From contig NZ_JAAAMJ010000003.1 in assembly GCF_010500835.1 (NCBI RefSeq), forward strand, positions 1-64,000: a DNA stretch of 64,000 nucleotides, given 5' to 3'. The notes under the pieces are model-generated. The model had not been told where the DNA came from. It did no database searches and was given only the letters and a program-made list of their open reading frames with translations. This document shows positions 25,558 to 35,146 of the stretch, in pieces; the first letter of the stretch is position 1, and the number at the start of each line of letters is the position of its first letter. This DNA is from Aurantimonas aggregata. GTDB lineage: Bacteria; Pseudomonadota; Alphaproteobacteria; Rhizobiales; Rhizobiaceae. A program made the translations under genes and the position numbers.

Positions 25558-25761
25558 TCAGCCCTCGTCGTCCGTCTCCGGGCCGGATGGTTCTTCCTCG
25601 CTGGCCGGAATGACGTAGGCCCCCGTCAGCCATCGGTTGAGGTCCACCGACTTGCAGCGCGCCGAGCAGAACGGATAGTTCTCGCGGTCCGATTGCCGCC
25701 GGCATTCGGGACATTGCCGCCGCGGCCGCAGCGGCGTGACCGTCGCGGGGCGGCCGGTCAT
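25558..25761 (-). CDS. yacG: DNA gyrase inhibitor YacG (small zinc protein)
   Basis: A 67-residue protein with the CPEC ... [10 protein letters not shown] four-cysteine zinc site, followed by [12 protein letters not shown], diagnostic of YacG, and an acidic tail. YacG binds GyrB and blocks gyrase in E. coli. Its ATG overlaps the maf stop (ATGA), so it is translationally coupled; gyrB itself is also in this window at 47593. Confidence 0.92.
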   Translation of the reverse strand: MTGRPATVTPLRPRRQCPECRRQSDRENYPFCSARCKSVDLNRWLTGAYVIPASEEEPSGPETDDEG

Positions 25762-26396
25762 GCGTCTTCCGCTTCGACCGTCGCGGCCTTCCACCGTCCG
25801 TGGATGTCGTAGCCTTCGCCGGCGAGCAGCGACAGCGTCTCGTAGAGCGGCAGGCCGACGACATTGGTGTAGGAGCCGACCATCCGGACGACGAAGCTGC
25901 CGGCGAGGCCCTGGATGGCGTAGCCGCCGGCCTTGCCGCGCCACTCGCCGGAAGCGAGATAACCATCGATGTCCTCGCGCGACAGGCGCTTGAAGCGCAC
26001 GCGGGTCTCGACCAGGCGCTGGCGCAGCGCGCCCTTCGGCCCGACCAGGCAGACCCCGGTATAGACCCGGTGCGTGCGGCCCGACAGCGTGCGCAGATTG
26101 GCCATCGCATCCTCGACCAGCTCGGCCTTCGGCATGACCTGCCGGCCGACGGAGACGACCGTGTCGGCCGACAGCACGAAGGCCGGGCCGAGATCCATCT
26201 CGCTCAGCGTCGCGATCGCCGATTCGGCCTTCGCCTTGGACAGCCGCTTGGCCAGCGAGCGCGGATGCTCGTTGCGCTGCGGCGTCTCGTCGAGATCGGC
26301 CGGCAGCAGCCGGTCCGGCTCGATCCCGGCCTGGTTCAAGAGTTGCAGCCGCCGGGGCGAACCGGAGGCGAGCACCAGAAGGGGGCGCGCTGGCAT
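25758..26396 (-). CDS. maf: Maf-family nucleoside triphosphate pyrophosphatase
   Basis: A 212-residue protein with the ASGSPRR motif at the N-terminus, the SADTVVSVG catalytic aspartate region, and [13 protein letters not shown] and AGGYAIQG in the second half, as in Maf/YhdE house-cleaning enzymes that hydrolyse non-canonical or canonical dNTPs. It lies 19 bases downstream of infA and overlaps yacG, forming the common alphaproteobacterial order infA-maf-yacG. Confidence 0.94.
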   Translation of the reverse strand: MPARPLLVLASGSPRRLQLLNQAGIEPDRLLPADLDETPQRNEHPRSLAKRLSKAKAESAIATLSEMDLGPAFVLSADTVVSVGRQVMPKAELVEDAMANLRTLSGRTHRVYTGVCLVGPKGALRQRLVETRVRFKRLSREDIDGYLASGEWRGKAGGYAIQGLAGSFVVRMVGSYTNVVGLPLYETLSLLAGEGYDIHGRWKAATVEAEDA

Positions 26397-26415
26397 CGAT
26401 CCGTCCCGGTTCGGG

Positions 26416-26634
26416 TTACTTGAAGCGATAGGTGATGCGACCCTTGGTCAGGTCGTAGGGGGTCATCTCGACCAGCACCTTGTCGCCCGTCAGGACGCGG
26501 ATGCGGTTCTTGCGCATGCGGCCGGCCGTGTGGGCGATGATCTCGTGCTCGTTCTCGAGCTTGATCCGGAAGGTCGCGTTGGGCAGCAGTTCGGTGACCA
26601 CCCCGGGAAATTCCAGAACTTCTTCTTTTGCCAT
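26416..26634 (-). CDS. infA: Translation initiation factor IF-1
   Basis: A 72-residue S1/OB-fold protein ([18 protein letters not shown] ... [17 protein letters not shown]) of canonical length. It assists IF-2 and IF-3 on the 30S subunit. No strong Shine-Dalgarno is visible before ATG 26634. It heads the infA-maf-yacG group. Confidence 0.97.
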   Translation of the reverse strand: MAKEEVLEFPGVVTELLPNATFRIKLENEHEIIAHTAGRMRKNRIRVLTGDKVLVEMTPYDLTKGRITYRFK

Positions 26635-26799
26635 CGGGTAAATGCCTTGAATGTTGTTTGGGGCGCGGTGCCGCAGCATCGCGCACGACTGCCACCGCGA
26701 AAGCGGCGACGAAACGGAAATCGGGGCCCTAGATCGGAGGAAACGGCTGAAAAAGCAAGCCACCGCCGATTTCGGCCGGGCCGGGCCGAATCGAAACGA

Positions 26800-28089
26800 T
26801 CAAGAACTGATGCGAACGATGTCGGCGCCGCAATTGCCGAGCTTCTCCTCCAGGCGCTCGAAGCCCCGGTCGAGATGGTAGACGCGGTTGACCGTGGTCT
26901 CGCCCTCAGCGACGAGGCCTGCGATGACCAGCGACACCGAAGCGCGCAGATCGGTCGCCATGACCGGCGCGCCGCGCAGCCGCTCGACGCCCTCGACCGT
27001 CGCCACCTGGCCCGACAGGGAGATGCGGGCACCCAGCCGCGCCAGTTCCTGCACATGCATGAAACGGTTCTCGAAGATCGTCTCGGTGATGTGCGAGACG
27101 CCGCTGGAGCGGGTCATCAGCGCCATGAACTGGGCCTGCAGATCGGTCGGGAAGCCTGGATAGGGGTCGGTCATCACGTCGACCGGCGAGATGCCGCCGC
27201 CATTGCGATAGACCCGGATGCCGTTCTCGACGCTCTCAACGGTGACGCCGGCGTCGCGCAGCGTGCCGACGGCCGACTGCAGCAGCGCGGCGCTGGTGCC
27301 GGTGAGCGTCACGTCGCCGCCGGTCATCGCCACGGCCATGGCATAGGTGCCGGTCTCGATGCGGTCCGGCAGGACCGGATGGCGCGCGCCGGACAGCGCC
27401 TCGACACCCTGGATCGTGACGGTCGACGTGCCGGCGCCGGAGATCTTGGCGCCCATGGCATTGAGGCACTTGGCGAGGTCGACGATCTCGGGCTCGCGCG
27501 CGGCGTTCTCGAGGACCGTCTCGCCCTTGGCCAGCGACGCTGCCATCAGCATGACGTGGGTCGCGCCGACCGAGACCTTGGGGAAGACGAAGCGATTGCC
27601 GACGAGGCCGCCCTTGGCCTCGGCGACCGCGTAGCCGGCGTCGATGTCGATCGTCGCGCCGAGCGCCCGCAGCCCGTCGATGAACAGGTCGACCGGTCGC
27701 GTGCCGATGGCGCAGCCGCCGGGCAGCGAGACCTTCGCCCGGTGCATGCGCGCCAGGAGCGGGCCGATGACCCAGAAGCTCGCCCGCATCTTGGAGACCA
27801 GCTCGTAGGGGGCGGTCGTGTCGACGATGGTGCGGGCGTTGAAATGGATAGTGCGGCCGAGGCCCGGATCCTGATGCAGGCGCTTGCCGGCGACGGCGTA
27901 GTCGACGCCGTGATTGGCGAGGATGCGGATCAGCTGCTCGACGTCGGCCAGATGCGGCACGTTCTCGAGCGTCAGCGTGTCGTCGGTCAGCAATGCAGCG
28001 ATCATCAGCGGCAAGGTGGCGTTCTTGGCGCCGGAAATCGGGATCGTCCCGTTCAGCTCGTTGCCGCCGCGAATGCGAATGCGATCCAT
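26800..28089 (-). CDS. murA: UDP-N-acetylglucosamine 1-carboxyvinyltransferase
   Basis: A 429-residue enzyme that transfers enolpyruvate from PEP to UDP-GlcNAc, the first step of peptidoglycan synthesis. ATG 28089 ([14 protein letters not shown]) is the family start. The active-site loop [15 protein letters not shown] carries the fosfomycin-target cysteine (residue 126). [13 protein letters not shown] and the repeat-like inverse alpha/beta units are typical. Just past the stop, GATTTCGGCC and GGCCGAATC form an imperfect stem at 26767-26793 with a T5 tract 12 bases later on the minus strand, a possible terminator. Confidence 0.96.
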   Translation of the reverse strand: MDRIRIRGGNELNGTIPISGAKNATLPLMIAALLTDDTLTLENVPHLADVEQLIRILANHGVDYAVAGKRLHQDPGLGRTIHFNARTIVDTTAPYELVSKMRASFWVIGPLLARMHRAKVSLPGGCAIGTRPVDLFIDGLRALGATIDIDAGYAVAEAKGGLVGNRFVFPKVSVGATHVMLMAASLAKGETVLENAAREPEIVDLAKCLNAMGAKISGAGTSTVTIQGVEALSGARHPVLPDRIETGTYAMAVAMTGGDVTLTGTSAALLQSAVGTLRDAGVTVESVENGIRVYRNGGGISPVDVMTDPYPGFPTDLQAQFMALMTRSSGVSHITETIFENRFMHVQELARLGARISLSGQVATVEGVERLRGAPVMATDLRASVSLVIAGLVAEGETTVNRVYHLDRGFERLEEKLGNCGADIVRISS

Positions 28090-28192
28090 GAAGTGTCCTG
28101 ATCCAGCCCGTCGAAGTCCCCGCAACGGCGGTTCCTACACCAGCCGACCCGGCGAGACAAATGCCGCGACGGCGCGCGGGAAGCGCGCCCTG

Positions 28193-28351
28193 CTATTCCG
28201 GGCGCATCAGCACGACGGCGCCGAAGACGAAGAGGCCGATCAGGGCGATCTTCCAGAAGTCGCCGCGCCGCCGCAGCCCCGGCAGTCCCAGCGGGCGGAC
28301 GAGATGGACCGCCATCAGCAGGATGAAGAGGATCGAGAAGAGCTTGTTCAT
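28193..28351 (-). CDS. Small membrane protein next to murA
   Basis: A 52-residue frame opening MNKLFSILFILLMAVHLVRP, then LPGLRRRGDFWKIALIGLFV and a short end MRPE. It has two hydrophobic helices around a basic loop. I recall similar short proteins (PGL..R.DFWK) in Hyphomicrobiales, but no function is known. No good Shine-Dalgarno is seen. It is on the murA strand, about 100 bases upstream of it. Confidence 0.6.
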   Translation of the reverse strand: MNKLFSILFILLMAVHLVRPLGLPGLRRRGDFWKIALIGLFVFGAVVLMRPE

Positions 28352-28411
28352 TGCCCAGCGACGTAGCCGATCCCCCGCCCCCGCGCCAGCGATGGCAGTC
28401 GGACGGCGGCG

Positions 28412-29137
28412 TCAGATCGAATGCAGCGCCCCGGAGGCGACGACCGGACCGGTCGGCAGGCCGGTCGGCGAGCCGCCCTCCGGCTCCATCGACACGGCGA
28501 GCGCCGCGTCGGGCATGCCCAGCCCACTGCCCTCCAGCGCCACGTGCAGCGGCCGCGCCATGTCGATCAGGCCGAGCGATATCGGCGCGGCGCCGCCCGG
28601 CGGCACCAGCCACAATTCCGGCACCCGGCCGGGCTCCTCGGCATGGACGACGGGAATCAGCGTCGCCATCGAGGTGGCGGTATCGATGACGACGGTGACG
28701 AGCGGCGTGCCGTCCTCGGTGGACAGCGTCGCCGTCATCATGCCGTCGGCCGGCGGCGCCAGATCGCGGCCGGCGACGAGGATCAGCGCCGCCAGGCTCG
28801 CGACGGCGAGCCCCATGCCGGCGAGCCCCAGCCATTGCCAGATCGCCGAAACACGGCGGCCCTTCGGCCGGTCCGCCGGCTGCGTCGCCTGGCTGCGGGT
28901 CATCCGGCCGAGATCCGCCTCGATCCGCGACCAGATCCCTTCCGGCGGCGTCGCCGGCTCGACGGCACTGCTCATCGGCCCGAGCAGTTCGGTCCACTCG
29001 GCGAGGACGGCCGCGAAGGCGGGATCGCGCAGCGCCCGGCGCTCGACCGACCGGCGTTGACCGCCACTCAGGACGCCGAGCACGTACTCGGCGGCCAGAT
29101 GCGCATCCTCGCGTCCGTGATCGACCGCGTCGCTCAT
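28412..29137 (-). CDS. RskA-type anti-sigma factor
   Basis: A 241-residue membrane protein. The N-terminal domain HLAAEYVLGVLSGGQRRSVE is the classic anti-sigma-K opening that binds the sigma factor. One transmembrane helix follows near residue 105-125 (LGLAGMGLAVASLAALILVA), and the C-terminal periplasmic RskA domain includes ELWLVPPGGAAPISLGLID. It holds its ECF sigma factor inactive until the signal arrives. Its ATG overlaps the sigma stop (ATGA), confirming the pair. Confidence 0.9.
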   Translation of the reverse strand: MSDAVDHGREDAHLAAEYVLGVLSGGQRRSVERRALRDPAFAAVLAEWTELLGPMSSAVEPATPPEGIWSRIEADLGRMTRSQATQPADRPKGRRVSAIWQWLGLAGMGLAVASLAALILVAGRDLAPPADGMMTATLSTEDGTPLVTVVIDTATSMATLIPVVHAEEPGRVPELWLVPPGGAAPISLGLIDMARPLHVALEGSGLGMPDAALAVSMEPEGGSPTGLPTGPVVASGALHSI

Positions 29138-29700
29138 GACGACAGGCACTCCTTCAAGCGCATCAATCCCCGCCGGATCAGGCTCTTCATCGTACCGAGC
29201 GGCACGCCCGCCGTCTCGGCCAGTTCCTCATAGGTGCGGCCGCCATAGAACGCCGTGACGATCGCGCCGCGCGTGCGATCGTCGAGTGCGCCGAGGCATT
29301 CGGCCAGCCGGCGTGTGTCCTCCGAGCGGTGCAGCAGGGCCAGCGCATCGGGCGACGCGTCGGCGATGTCCACCGCCTCGTCCACCGGCCGGTCGAAGGC
29401 GCGCGGGCCGATCTGGCGGCGGCGGTCGATGGCGCGGTTGCGCGCGATCGTCGCCAGCCAGGTAATGGGGCTCGCCCGCGCCGGATCGAAGCTGTCGGCC
29501 CGGTTCCACACCGTCAGATAGACGTCCTGCAGCACGTCCTCGGCCTCTTCGCGGCTGTCCAAGATACGCAGGCAGACGCCAAAAAGCTTCGCCGCCGTGC
29601 GTTCGTAAATCTGTCGCAGGGCCGCGCGGTCGCCGTCCGCGACGGCGCGCAGCCGATCGACCAGATAGGCGCGACCCTCGCCAGGGCTCATCCTGGACAT
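29134..29700 (-). CDS. ECF sigma-70 factor (SigK/RskA-partner type)
   Basis: A 188-residue protein with sigma region 2 (LFGVCLRILDSREEAEDVLQ, then DVYLTVWNRAD) and region 4 (AIVTAFYGGRTYEELAETAG, then VPLGTMKSLIRRGLMRLKE), no region 1 or 3, as in ECF factors. The partner anti-sigma gene overlaps downstream. Target genes are unknown. The start could be ATG 29700 or the in-frame ATG three codons later (MSPGEG). Confidence 0.93.
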   Translation of the reverse strand: MSRMSPGEGRAYLVDRLRAVADGDRAALRQIYERTAAKLFGVCLRILDSREEAEDVLQDVYLTVWNRADSFDPARASPITWLATIARNRAIDRRRQIGPRAFDRPVDEAVDIADASPDALALLHRSEDTRRLAECLGALDDRTRGAIVTAFYGGRTYEELAETAGVPLGTMKSLIRRGLMRLKECLSS

Positions 29701-29817
29701 GCAGCCCGCGGCAGGATCGTTTCACCGTTCATGGCGCCAGCCGAACAGGCTTGCGGGCGGAAAGTCAACGACGGCGCCTCTCGTCTGCGCTGCAGGGCGT
29801 ATCCGGGTGGCCGCGCC

Positions 29818-31281
29818 TCAATAGGGTGCCTCGCTGGTGCCCATCTCGACATAGACGGACTTGACCTGGCTGTAATGCGCCAGGGCCTCGCGGCCATTCT
29901 CGCGACCGATGCCGGAGCGCTTGACGCCGCCGAAGGGCATCTCGACCGGGGTGAGGTTGTAGGCGTTGATCCAGCAGGTGCCGGCCTGGAGCTTCGCCAC
30001 CACGCGGTGGCCGCGCTGGATGTCGCGCGTGTAGACGCCGGCGGCGAGGCCGAATTCGCTGGCATTGGCCCGGGCGATCGCTTCCGCCTCGTCGTCGAAA
30101 TCGAGGACGCACATCACCGGTCCGAAGATCTCCTCGCCGGCGATGCGCATATCGTCGGTGACGTCGGTGAACACCGTCGGCGCGACGAACCATCCCTCGG
30201 CGAAGCCCTCGACGGTCGCCGCGCTGCCGCCGCAGGCGACCGTCGCGCCCTCGCCGCGGCCGATGTCGAGATAGGACAGCACCTTGTCGTACTGTGCCTT
30301 CGAGACCAGCGGCCCGAGATCGGTGGTCAGCTTCATCGGATCGCCGAGCGCGATCGCACGGGTGCGCTCGACCAGCCTCTCCACGAAGGCCGCGCGCACC
30401 GAGCGCTCGACGAAGACCCGGGTGCCGTTCGAGCAGATCTGGCCGGTGGAGTAGAAATTGCCGAGGATCGCGCCGGAGACGGCAGCGTCGAGATCGGCAT
30501 CGGCGAAGACGAGGATCGGCGACTTGCCGCCGAGCTCCAGCGTCACGTGCTTGGTGGTGGCGGAGGCGGCCAGCATGACCCGTGCGCCGGTCGGCACCGA
30601 TCCGGTAACCGAGACCTTGGCGATGCGCGGATGCGAGGCGAGCGTCGCGCCGACGGGGCCGAGGCCCTGGACGACGTTGAAGACGCCGGCGGGCAGCCCG
30701 GCCTCGGAGAGGATCTCGGCGAGTTTCAGCGCCGTCAGCGGCGTCGTCTCCGACGGCTTGAAGATCATCGCGTTGCCGCAGGCGAGTGCCGGCGCCGCCT
30801 TCCATGAGGCGATCTGGATCGGATAGTTCCAGGCACCGATGCCGGCGCAGACCCCCAGCGGCTCGTGCCGCGTGTAGGCGAAGGAGCCGCCGAGATCGAT
30901 GTAGTCGCCGCGCAGGTCGGCGGCGAGCGCGCCGAAATATTCCAGCGCCTCGGCGCCCGAGGCGGCATCTGCCACCAGCGTCTCGGCCAGCGCCTTGCCG
31001 GTGTCGAGCGTCTCGAGTTCCGCCAGCGCCTGGTTGCGGTCGCGCATGATGGCGGCCGCGCGGCGCAGGATCCGGCCGCGCTCGGCGCCGGTCATCGCCG
31101 CCCAGACGGCCTGGCCGCGCTCGGCGGCCGCCACCGCCTGCTCGATCAGCGCGGGGGTCGCCGCATGCAGCCGGGCGATGGTCTCACCGGTCGCCGGATA
31201 GACGCTGTCGAAGGTCTCGCCGGCTTCGTCCTCGACATAGAGACCGTCGATGTAGTGGGAGGCCGGGGGCTGGGCGCGCAT
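29818..31281 (-). CDS. betB: Betaine-aldehyde dehydrogenase
   Basis: A 487-residue NAD-dependent aldehyde dehydrogenase. Motifs: GIGAWNYP (coenzyme), [14 protein letters not shown] (catalytic Glu) and [16 protein letters not shown] with the catalytic cysteine; the [15 protein letters not shown] context is characteristic of BetB. It oxidises betaine aldehyde to glycine betaine, an osmoprotectant. Unlike the usual betICBA arrangement, no choline dehydrogenase, betI or transporter lies next to it, so it may serve a different aldehyde or rely on distant partners. AAGGA lies upstream of ATG 31281. Confidence 0.9.
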   Translation of the reverse strand: MRAQPPASHYIDGLYVEDEAGETFDSVYPATGETIARLHAATPALIEQAVAAAERGQAVWAAMTGAERGRILRRAAAIMRDRNQALAELETLDTGKALAETLVADAASGAEALEYFGALAADLRGDYIDLGGSFAYTRHEPLGVCAGIGAWNYPIQIASWKAAPALACGNAMIFKPSETTPLTALKLAEILSEAGLPAGVFNVVQGLGPVGATLASHPRIAKVSVTGSVPTGARVMLAASATTKHVTLELGGKSPILVFADADLDAAVSGAILGNFYSTGQICSNGTRVFVERSVRAAFVERLVERTRAIALGDPMKLTTDLGPLVSKAQYDKVLSYLDIGRGEGATVACGGSAATVEGFAEGWFVAPTVFTDVTDDMRIAGEEIFGPVMCVLDFDDEAEAIARANASEFGLAAGVYTRDIQRGHRVVAKLQAGTCWINAYNLTPVEMPFGGVKRSGIGRENGREALAHYSQVKSVYVEMGTSEAPY

Positions 31282-31580
31282 GGGAGATCCTTCGGCGAGA
31301 CGTGTTTCCCGGCTTTCTACGCGTCACAGGCCGGTTCGGCTACACGCTGCGTCGCGCCGGGGCAGCACGGAGCCGGGCGGTCGTGGCCGATATTGACGGG
31401 ACGGCGGCGAGCCCCCATCTGGGCAAAGGGCCGAGGGACCCTGCCGCTCGCGGGCGAAAGCCATGGTGAATTCCCTTCCCCGTCATCCGTGATGTCTTAT
31501 CGAGAGGCATGCGGCCGGCCGGCAATCGCGAGCTCCCGTACTTCCAGCGCCGCATGCGATGACCTCGAAAGGTTCAGCAG

Positions 31581-32015
31581 ATGACCGGCATGACTTCGAC
31601 AATTCCCGCCTTCAAGGCTCAGGCCCGGCGCTTGCGCACCGGCCTTGCCGATGGCGGCCACACGCTCAGCCATGGCGCGGCGCTCGAACTCGTCGCCCGC
31701 CAGCATGGCTATCGCGACTGGAACACACTCAGCGCAATGGCCGAGCGCGGCCCGACCGTCGCCGACCTGACGATCGGCGCAGCCGTCTCCGGCCGCTATC
31801 TCGGCCAGGACTTCACCGGCCAGCTGATCGGCCTGCAGGTGCTCCCCAAGGGCGGGCGCTACCGGGCGACGATCCAGTTCAACGAGCCCGTCGACGTGGT
31901 TGCGTTCGAGAGCTTCTCGGCGTTCCGGCGCCGCGTGACGGTGGTCGTCGACGCCACCGGCGCGACGGTCGAGAAGACCTCGAACGGCCAGCCGCATCTG
32001 GCGCTGACGTTCTAG
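31581..32015 (+). CDS. Glyoxalase-superfamily protein (Glyoxalase_8-like)
   Basis: A 144-residue protein. The first half (IPAFKAQARRLRTGLADGG, LSHGAALELVARQHGYRDWNTL) matches a conserved N-terminal module in rhizobial proteins labelled glyoxalase superfamily; the rest is a beta-rich domain (YRATIQFNEPVDVVAFESFS). No enzymatic activity is established for this family. AAAGG lies ahead of ATG 31581; an ATG three codons later is an alternative. Confidence 0.75.
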   Translation: MTGMTSTIPAFKAQARRLRTGLADGGHTLSHGAALELVARQHGYRDWNTLSAMAERGPTVADLTIGAAVSGRYLGQDFTGQLIGLQVLPKGGRYRATIQFNEPVDVVAFESFSAFRRRVTVVVDATGATVEKTSNGQPHLALTF

Positions 32016-32149
32016 GCGGAATGGCAACGCGGGGCCGGGAGCCATGCTTCCGGTCCCGCGGCGATTCTGCAAGGAAAGCCTTGAAGCGGAACCGGCTGCG
32101 GCGTTGCCGCGTAACGCAGACAACGCCGCGGCAACGATCCGAGGATGCC

Positions 32150-32512
32150 ATGACGACCCACCCGACCGACACCGACGCATACATCACCATCGAGCCCTAT
32201 GACGGCCCGGTGGTCGTGAATTTCCATGGCGCCATCGTCGCCTCCACCACGAACGCACTCCTCCTGAAGGAACGCGGCTACGAGCCGGTCTTCTACATCC
32301 CGAAGGACCGGGTGGAGATGGCCTTCCTGCAAGCGAACGACCACCGCACCACCTGCCCGCACAAGGGCGAGGCGCGCTACTGGTCGATCACCGCCGAAGG
32401 CGAGGCCGCAGACAATGCCGTCTGGGCCTACGACACGCCGCATGAGGGTGTGGCGGCGATTGCCGGCCATGTCGCCTTCGACCGGCGCCACGTGACGATC
32501 GACGCCGGCTGA
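32150..32512 (+). CDS. DUF427 domain protein
   Basis: A 120-residue protein with YEPVFYIPKDRVEMAFLQ, TTCPHKGEARYWSI and AVWAYDTPHEGVAAIAGHVAF, the defining signatures of DUF427 (nucleotidyltransferase-like beta fold of unknown function). ATG 32150 has GAGGA upstream. It is convergent with the SelT/SelW gene. Confidence 0.9.
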   Translation: MTTHPTDTDAYITIEPYDGPVVVNFHGAIVASTTNALLLKERGYEPVFYIPKDRVEMAFLQANDHRTTCPHKGEARYWSITAEGEAADNAVWAYDTPHEGVAAIAGHVAFDRRHVTIDAG

Positions 32513-32533
32513 CCAGGCTCTGCGACCGCTGCC

Positions 32534-32821
32534 TCAGCGGTCGTTGTGGCCGAGGTCGCGTTCGGGATCGAGACGGTCCCGGACCCTTTGCTTGAGGATC
32601 TTCGCCTCGGGAAAGCCGCCGTCGGCCTTGCGCTCCCAAATCGTCTCGCCGTCGTAGCCGATCTCGAAGACACCGCCGGTGCCCGGCACGAGGGCGACCT
32701 CGCCAAGGTCGGGGCCGAAGGTCGACAGCAGTTCCTGCGCCATCCAGGCGGCGCGCAGCAGCCACTGGCACTGCGTGCAGTAGGTGATGGCTATCCGCGG
32801 GCGGCCGGGGATTGCGGTCAT
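32534..32821 (-). CDS. SelT/SelW/SelH-family thioredoxin-like protein
   Basis: A 95-residue protein with an N-terminal CTQCQW redox motif (CxxC, with cysteine in place of the animal selenocysteine), followed by MAQELLSTFGPDLGEVALVPG and GGVFEIGYDG, as in the Rdx family. Its physiological partner is unknown. Confidence 0.88.
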   Translation of the reverse strand: MTAIPGRPRIAITYCTQCQWLLRAAWMAQELLSTFGPDLGEVALVPGTGGVFEIGYDGETIWERKADGGFPEAKILKQRVRDRLDPERDLGHNDR

Positions 32822-32909
32822 CGGCTGTACTCCTCATCGATCCTGCGCTAGGTCCGTCGCGACCCGAAACGGCGTTCTGCCGACCCGCCTCGCTCAACGA
32901 TCGGCTGCC

Positions 32910-33731
32910 ATGGCGCGCTCCGTCCGTTCAATTCCCGGCATGCGCCGGCGCCGGCTGCGTACCCGCTTCACGCGTGCCCGCATCCGCCTGCGCCGGCTCT
33001 ATCATGGGCGTCGGCCGAACGCGTTGCGTTTCCAGATGGCGGTGCTCGTCGTCGATCTGGTCATCATCGCGTTCTTCATCGCGAGCCCGGTGCTGCGCGA
33101 GAGGCCGTCCTTCCTCGTCATCGATTATTCGGTGGCGGCAATTCTCGGGATCGACATCGCCGCCCGCTGCTTTGCCGCGCGCGAGCCGCTGCGCTGGCTC
33201 CGGCAACCCTTCGTCCTGCTCGATCTCATTATCCTGGCGACGCTGCTCTTTCCCAACGAGCTGATCAATTTCGGCTTCCTGCGCATCGTCCGGCTGTGGT
33301 CGATCTCCCAGAGCGGCGCGCTCTGGCGGCCTTTGCGCCGGTGGGGCCATCCCGAGTTGGAGACGCCCGGGCGGGCGATCGTCAACCTGATGACGTTCCT
33401 CTTCCTCGCCACAGGCTTCATCTACACGACCTTCTTCCGTTACGGCTCGGGCCTCGAGGGCTACATCGACGCCTTCTATTTCACCGTGACCTCGGTGACG
33501 ACGACCGGCTATGGCGACATCATCCTGCCGGGCACATGGGGCAAGCTGACCTCGATCGTCATCATGATCATCGGCATCTCGCTGTTCGTGCGCCTCGCGC
33601 AAGCGGTGTTCCGGCCGTACAAGGTGATGTTCCCCTGCCCCGATTGCGGCCTGCAGCGGCACGACGCCGATGCGGTGCACTGCAAGGCCTGCGGCCACAT
33701 GCTCAAGATCCGCGACGACGGCGCCACCTAG
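32910..33731 (+). CDS. Potassium channel with a C-terminal zinc ribbon
   Basis: A 273-residue protein. It has a strongly basic N-terminus (RRRRLRTRFTRARIRLRRL), then a voltage-sensor-like set of helices (DLVIIAFFIASPVL; FVLLDLIILATLLF; FLRIVRLWSI) and a pore module with the selectivity filter SVTTTGYGDI near residue 195, followed by a last helix. The tail carries CPDCGLQRHDADAVHCKACGH, a four-cysteine zinc ribbon not found in typical Kv or KcsA channels. It is likely a tetrameric inner-membrane K+ channel. ATG 32910 is one of several possible starts. Confidence 0.87.
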   Translation: MARSVRSIPGMRRRRLRTRFTRARIRLRRLYHGRRPNALRFQMAVLVVDLVIIAFFIASPVLRERPSFLVIDYSVAAILGIDIAARCFAAREPLRWLRQPFVLLDLIILATLLFPNELINFGFLRIVRLWSISQSGALWRPLRRWGHPELETPGRAIVNLMTFLFLATGFIYTTFFRYGSGLEGYIDAFYFTVTSVTTTGYGDIILPGTWGKLTSIVIMIIGISLFVRLAQAVFRPYKVMFPCPDCGLQRHDADAVHCKACGHMLKIRDDGAT

Positions 33732-33766
33732 GAAAGCCGCACCACCAGCGCGAGGTGGCTTGAACC

Positions 33767-33792
33767 CTGCAAGTTTCCTTGTATGGTTGCAG
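33767..33792. promoter_or_regulatory. Candidate ArsR operator upstream of arsR
   Basis: CTGCAA and TTGCAG form an inverted repeat spaced by 14 bases, ending one base before the arsR start; inside it CAAG-TTTC-CTTG is a second small palindrome. The position fits autorepression by ArsR released by arsenite. The site assignment is inferred. Confidence 0.5.
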
Positions 33793-33793
33793 C

Positions 33794-34189
33794 ATGATCG
33801 ATGAGACCGCCGTCGCCGCGCTCGCCGCCCTCGCCCATGCCGACCGCCTCAGCGCCTTCCGGATGCTGGTGCGCGCCGGACCGAACGGCATGCCGTCCGG
33901 CGAGATCGCGACGCGTCTCGCCATCGCGCCCACCCGCATGAGCTTCCACCTCGCCGCGCTCGAGCGCTCCGGCCTCGTGCGCTCGTGGCGCGATGGACGG
34001 CGCATCCGCTACGCCGCGCATTTCGACGCAATGCGCGGGCTGCTGGCGTTTCTCACCGAGGATTGCTGCGAGGGCCATCCGGAGATCTGCGGCATCACGG
34101 CCGATCCGTGTGGCTGCGACGAAGAGCAGAACAACGCCAAATCACAACAGGTCCGGGCGTTCGTCCCGGCCGGGGAGGAGAGACGATGA
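33794..34189 (+). CDS. arsR: ArsR-family arsenite-responsive repressor
   Basis: A 131-residue winged-helix protein (LAALAHADRLSAFRMLVRAG, then PSGEIATRLAIAPTRMSFHLAALE). Instead of the ELCVCDL helix site it carries cysteines in the C-terminal half (DCCEGHPEICG, DPCGCDEE), the Acidithiobacillus/Corynebacterium-like C-terminal arsenite site style. It heads the ars operon and overlaps arsC by ATGA, so it is expected to repress its own operon. Confidence 0.92.
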   Translation: MIDETAVAALAALAHADRLSAFRMLVRAGPNGMPSGEIATRLAIAPTRMSFHLAALERSGLVRSWRDGRRIRYAAHFDAMRGLLAFLTEDCCEGHPEICGITADPCGCDEEQNNAKSQQVRAFVPAGEERR

Positions 34190-34725
34190 CGACCGAAGAC
34201 CGCCCGATGAACGTGTTGTTCCTGTGTACCCGGAACTCGGCGCGTTCGATCATCGCCGAGAGCATCATGAACCGCACCTATGGGCCGCGGTTCATGGCCT
34301 ATTCCGCCGGCAGCGATCCTTCCGGCGAGGTCAATCCGATGACCATCGACCTCTTGAAGCGCCTCGGCTTTCCGACCGAGGATCTTGCCTCGAAGCCCTG
34401 GGAAGAGTTCGCCGAGGACCGCGACGGCGCGCCGAAGCTCGACTTCGTCTTCACCGTCTGCGACGACGCGGCCGGCGAGACCTGCCCGGTCTGGCCGGGC
34501 CAGCCGATGACCGCGCACTGGGGCGTGCCGGATCCGGCACGGGTCGAGGGCACGGTCAGCGAACGAGCCTTCGCCTTCGCCGACACGTTCCGCATGCTCA
34601 ACAACCGCATCTCGATCTTTGCAAGCCTGCCGTTCTCCAGCCTCGACAGGATCAGCCTGAAGCGCCGGCTCGACAAGATCGGGGCCGTCGACGATGCTGA
34701 GACCGGCCGAGAAACCGCCGCCTGA
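34186..34725 (+). CDS. arsC: Arsenate reductase, low-molecular-weight phosphatase type
   Basis: A 179-residue protein with the P-loop FLCTRNSARS (C-x5-R variant with the first catalytic cysteine) near residue 13, TVCDDAAGETCPVWPG carrying the cysteines of the reduction relay, and HWGVPDPA. This class reduces arsenate with thioredoxin or mycothiol/glutaredoxin coupling. It overlaps arsR by four bases. The first residues MTTEDRP may be dispensable, with MNVLFLC as an internal start. Confidence 0.92.
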   Translation: MTTEDRPMNVLFLCTRNSARSIIAESIMNRTYGPRFMAYSAGSDPSGEVNPMTIDLLKRLGFPTEDLASKPWEEFAEDRDGAPKLDFVFTVCDDAAGETCPVWPGQPMTAHWGVPDPARVEGTVSERAFAFADTFRMLNNRISIFASLPFSSLDRISLKRRLDKIGAVDDAETGRETAA

Positions 34726-34738
34726 CGAAAGACCCATC

Positions 34739-35146
34739 ATGACCGTGACGATCTACCACAACCCCGATTGCGGCACCTCGCGCAACACGCTGGCGATGAT
34801 CCGCCAGGCCGGCGAGGACCCGGAGGTGATCGAGTATCTCAAGAACCCGCCGAGCCGCGAGACGCTGGTCGAACTCCTCAACATGATGGGCATGAAGCCG
34901 CGCGAAGTGCTCCGGCAGAAGGGCACCCCCTATGCCGAGCTCGGCCTCGACGATCCCAAGCTCAGCGACGAGGAACTGCTCCAGGCGATGATGGAGCATC
35001 CGATCCTGATCAACCGTCCGATCGTCGTCACCGAGAAGGGCGCGCGGCTCTGCCGCCCGTCCGAAGCCGTGCTCGACATCCTGCCCGACCCCGCCATCGG
35101 CCGCTTCGTCAAGGAAGACGGCGAGATCGTCAGCGGCGGCGCATGA
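34739..35146 (+). CDS. arsC: Arsenate reductase, glutaredoxin-coupled (ArsC/Spx fold)
   Basis: A 135-residue protein of the E. coli R773 ArsC type: [18 protein letters not shown] with the catalytic cysteine near residue 11, [14 protein letters not shown], and the arginine-bearing [18 protein letters not shown] segment. It uses glutathione and glutaredoxin; gshB is in this window. Its presence beside a phosphatase-type ArsC gives the operon two independent reductases. It overlaps arsH by four bases. Confidence 0.93.
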   Translation: MTVTIYHNPDCGTSRNTLAMIRQAGEDPEVIEYLKNPPSRETLVELLNMMGMKPREVLRQKGTPYAELGLDDPKLSDEELLQAMMEHPILINRPIVVTEKGARLCRPSEAVLDILPDPAIGRFVKEDGEIVSGGA

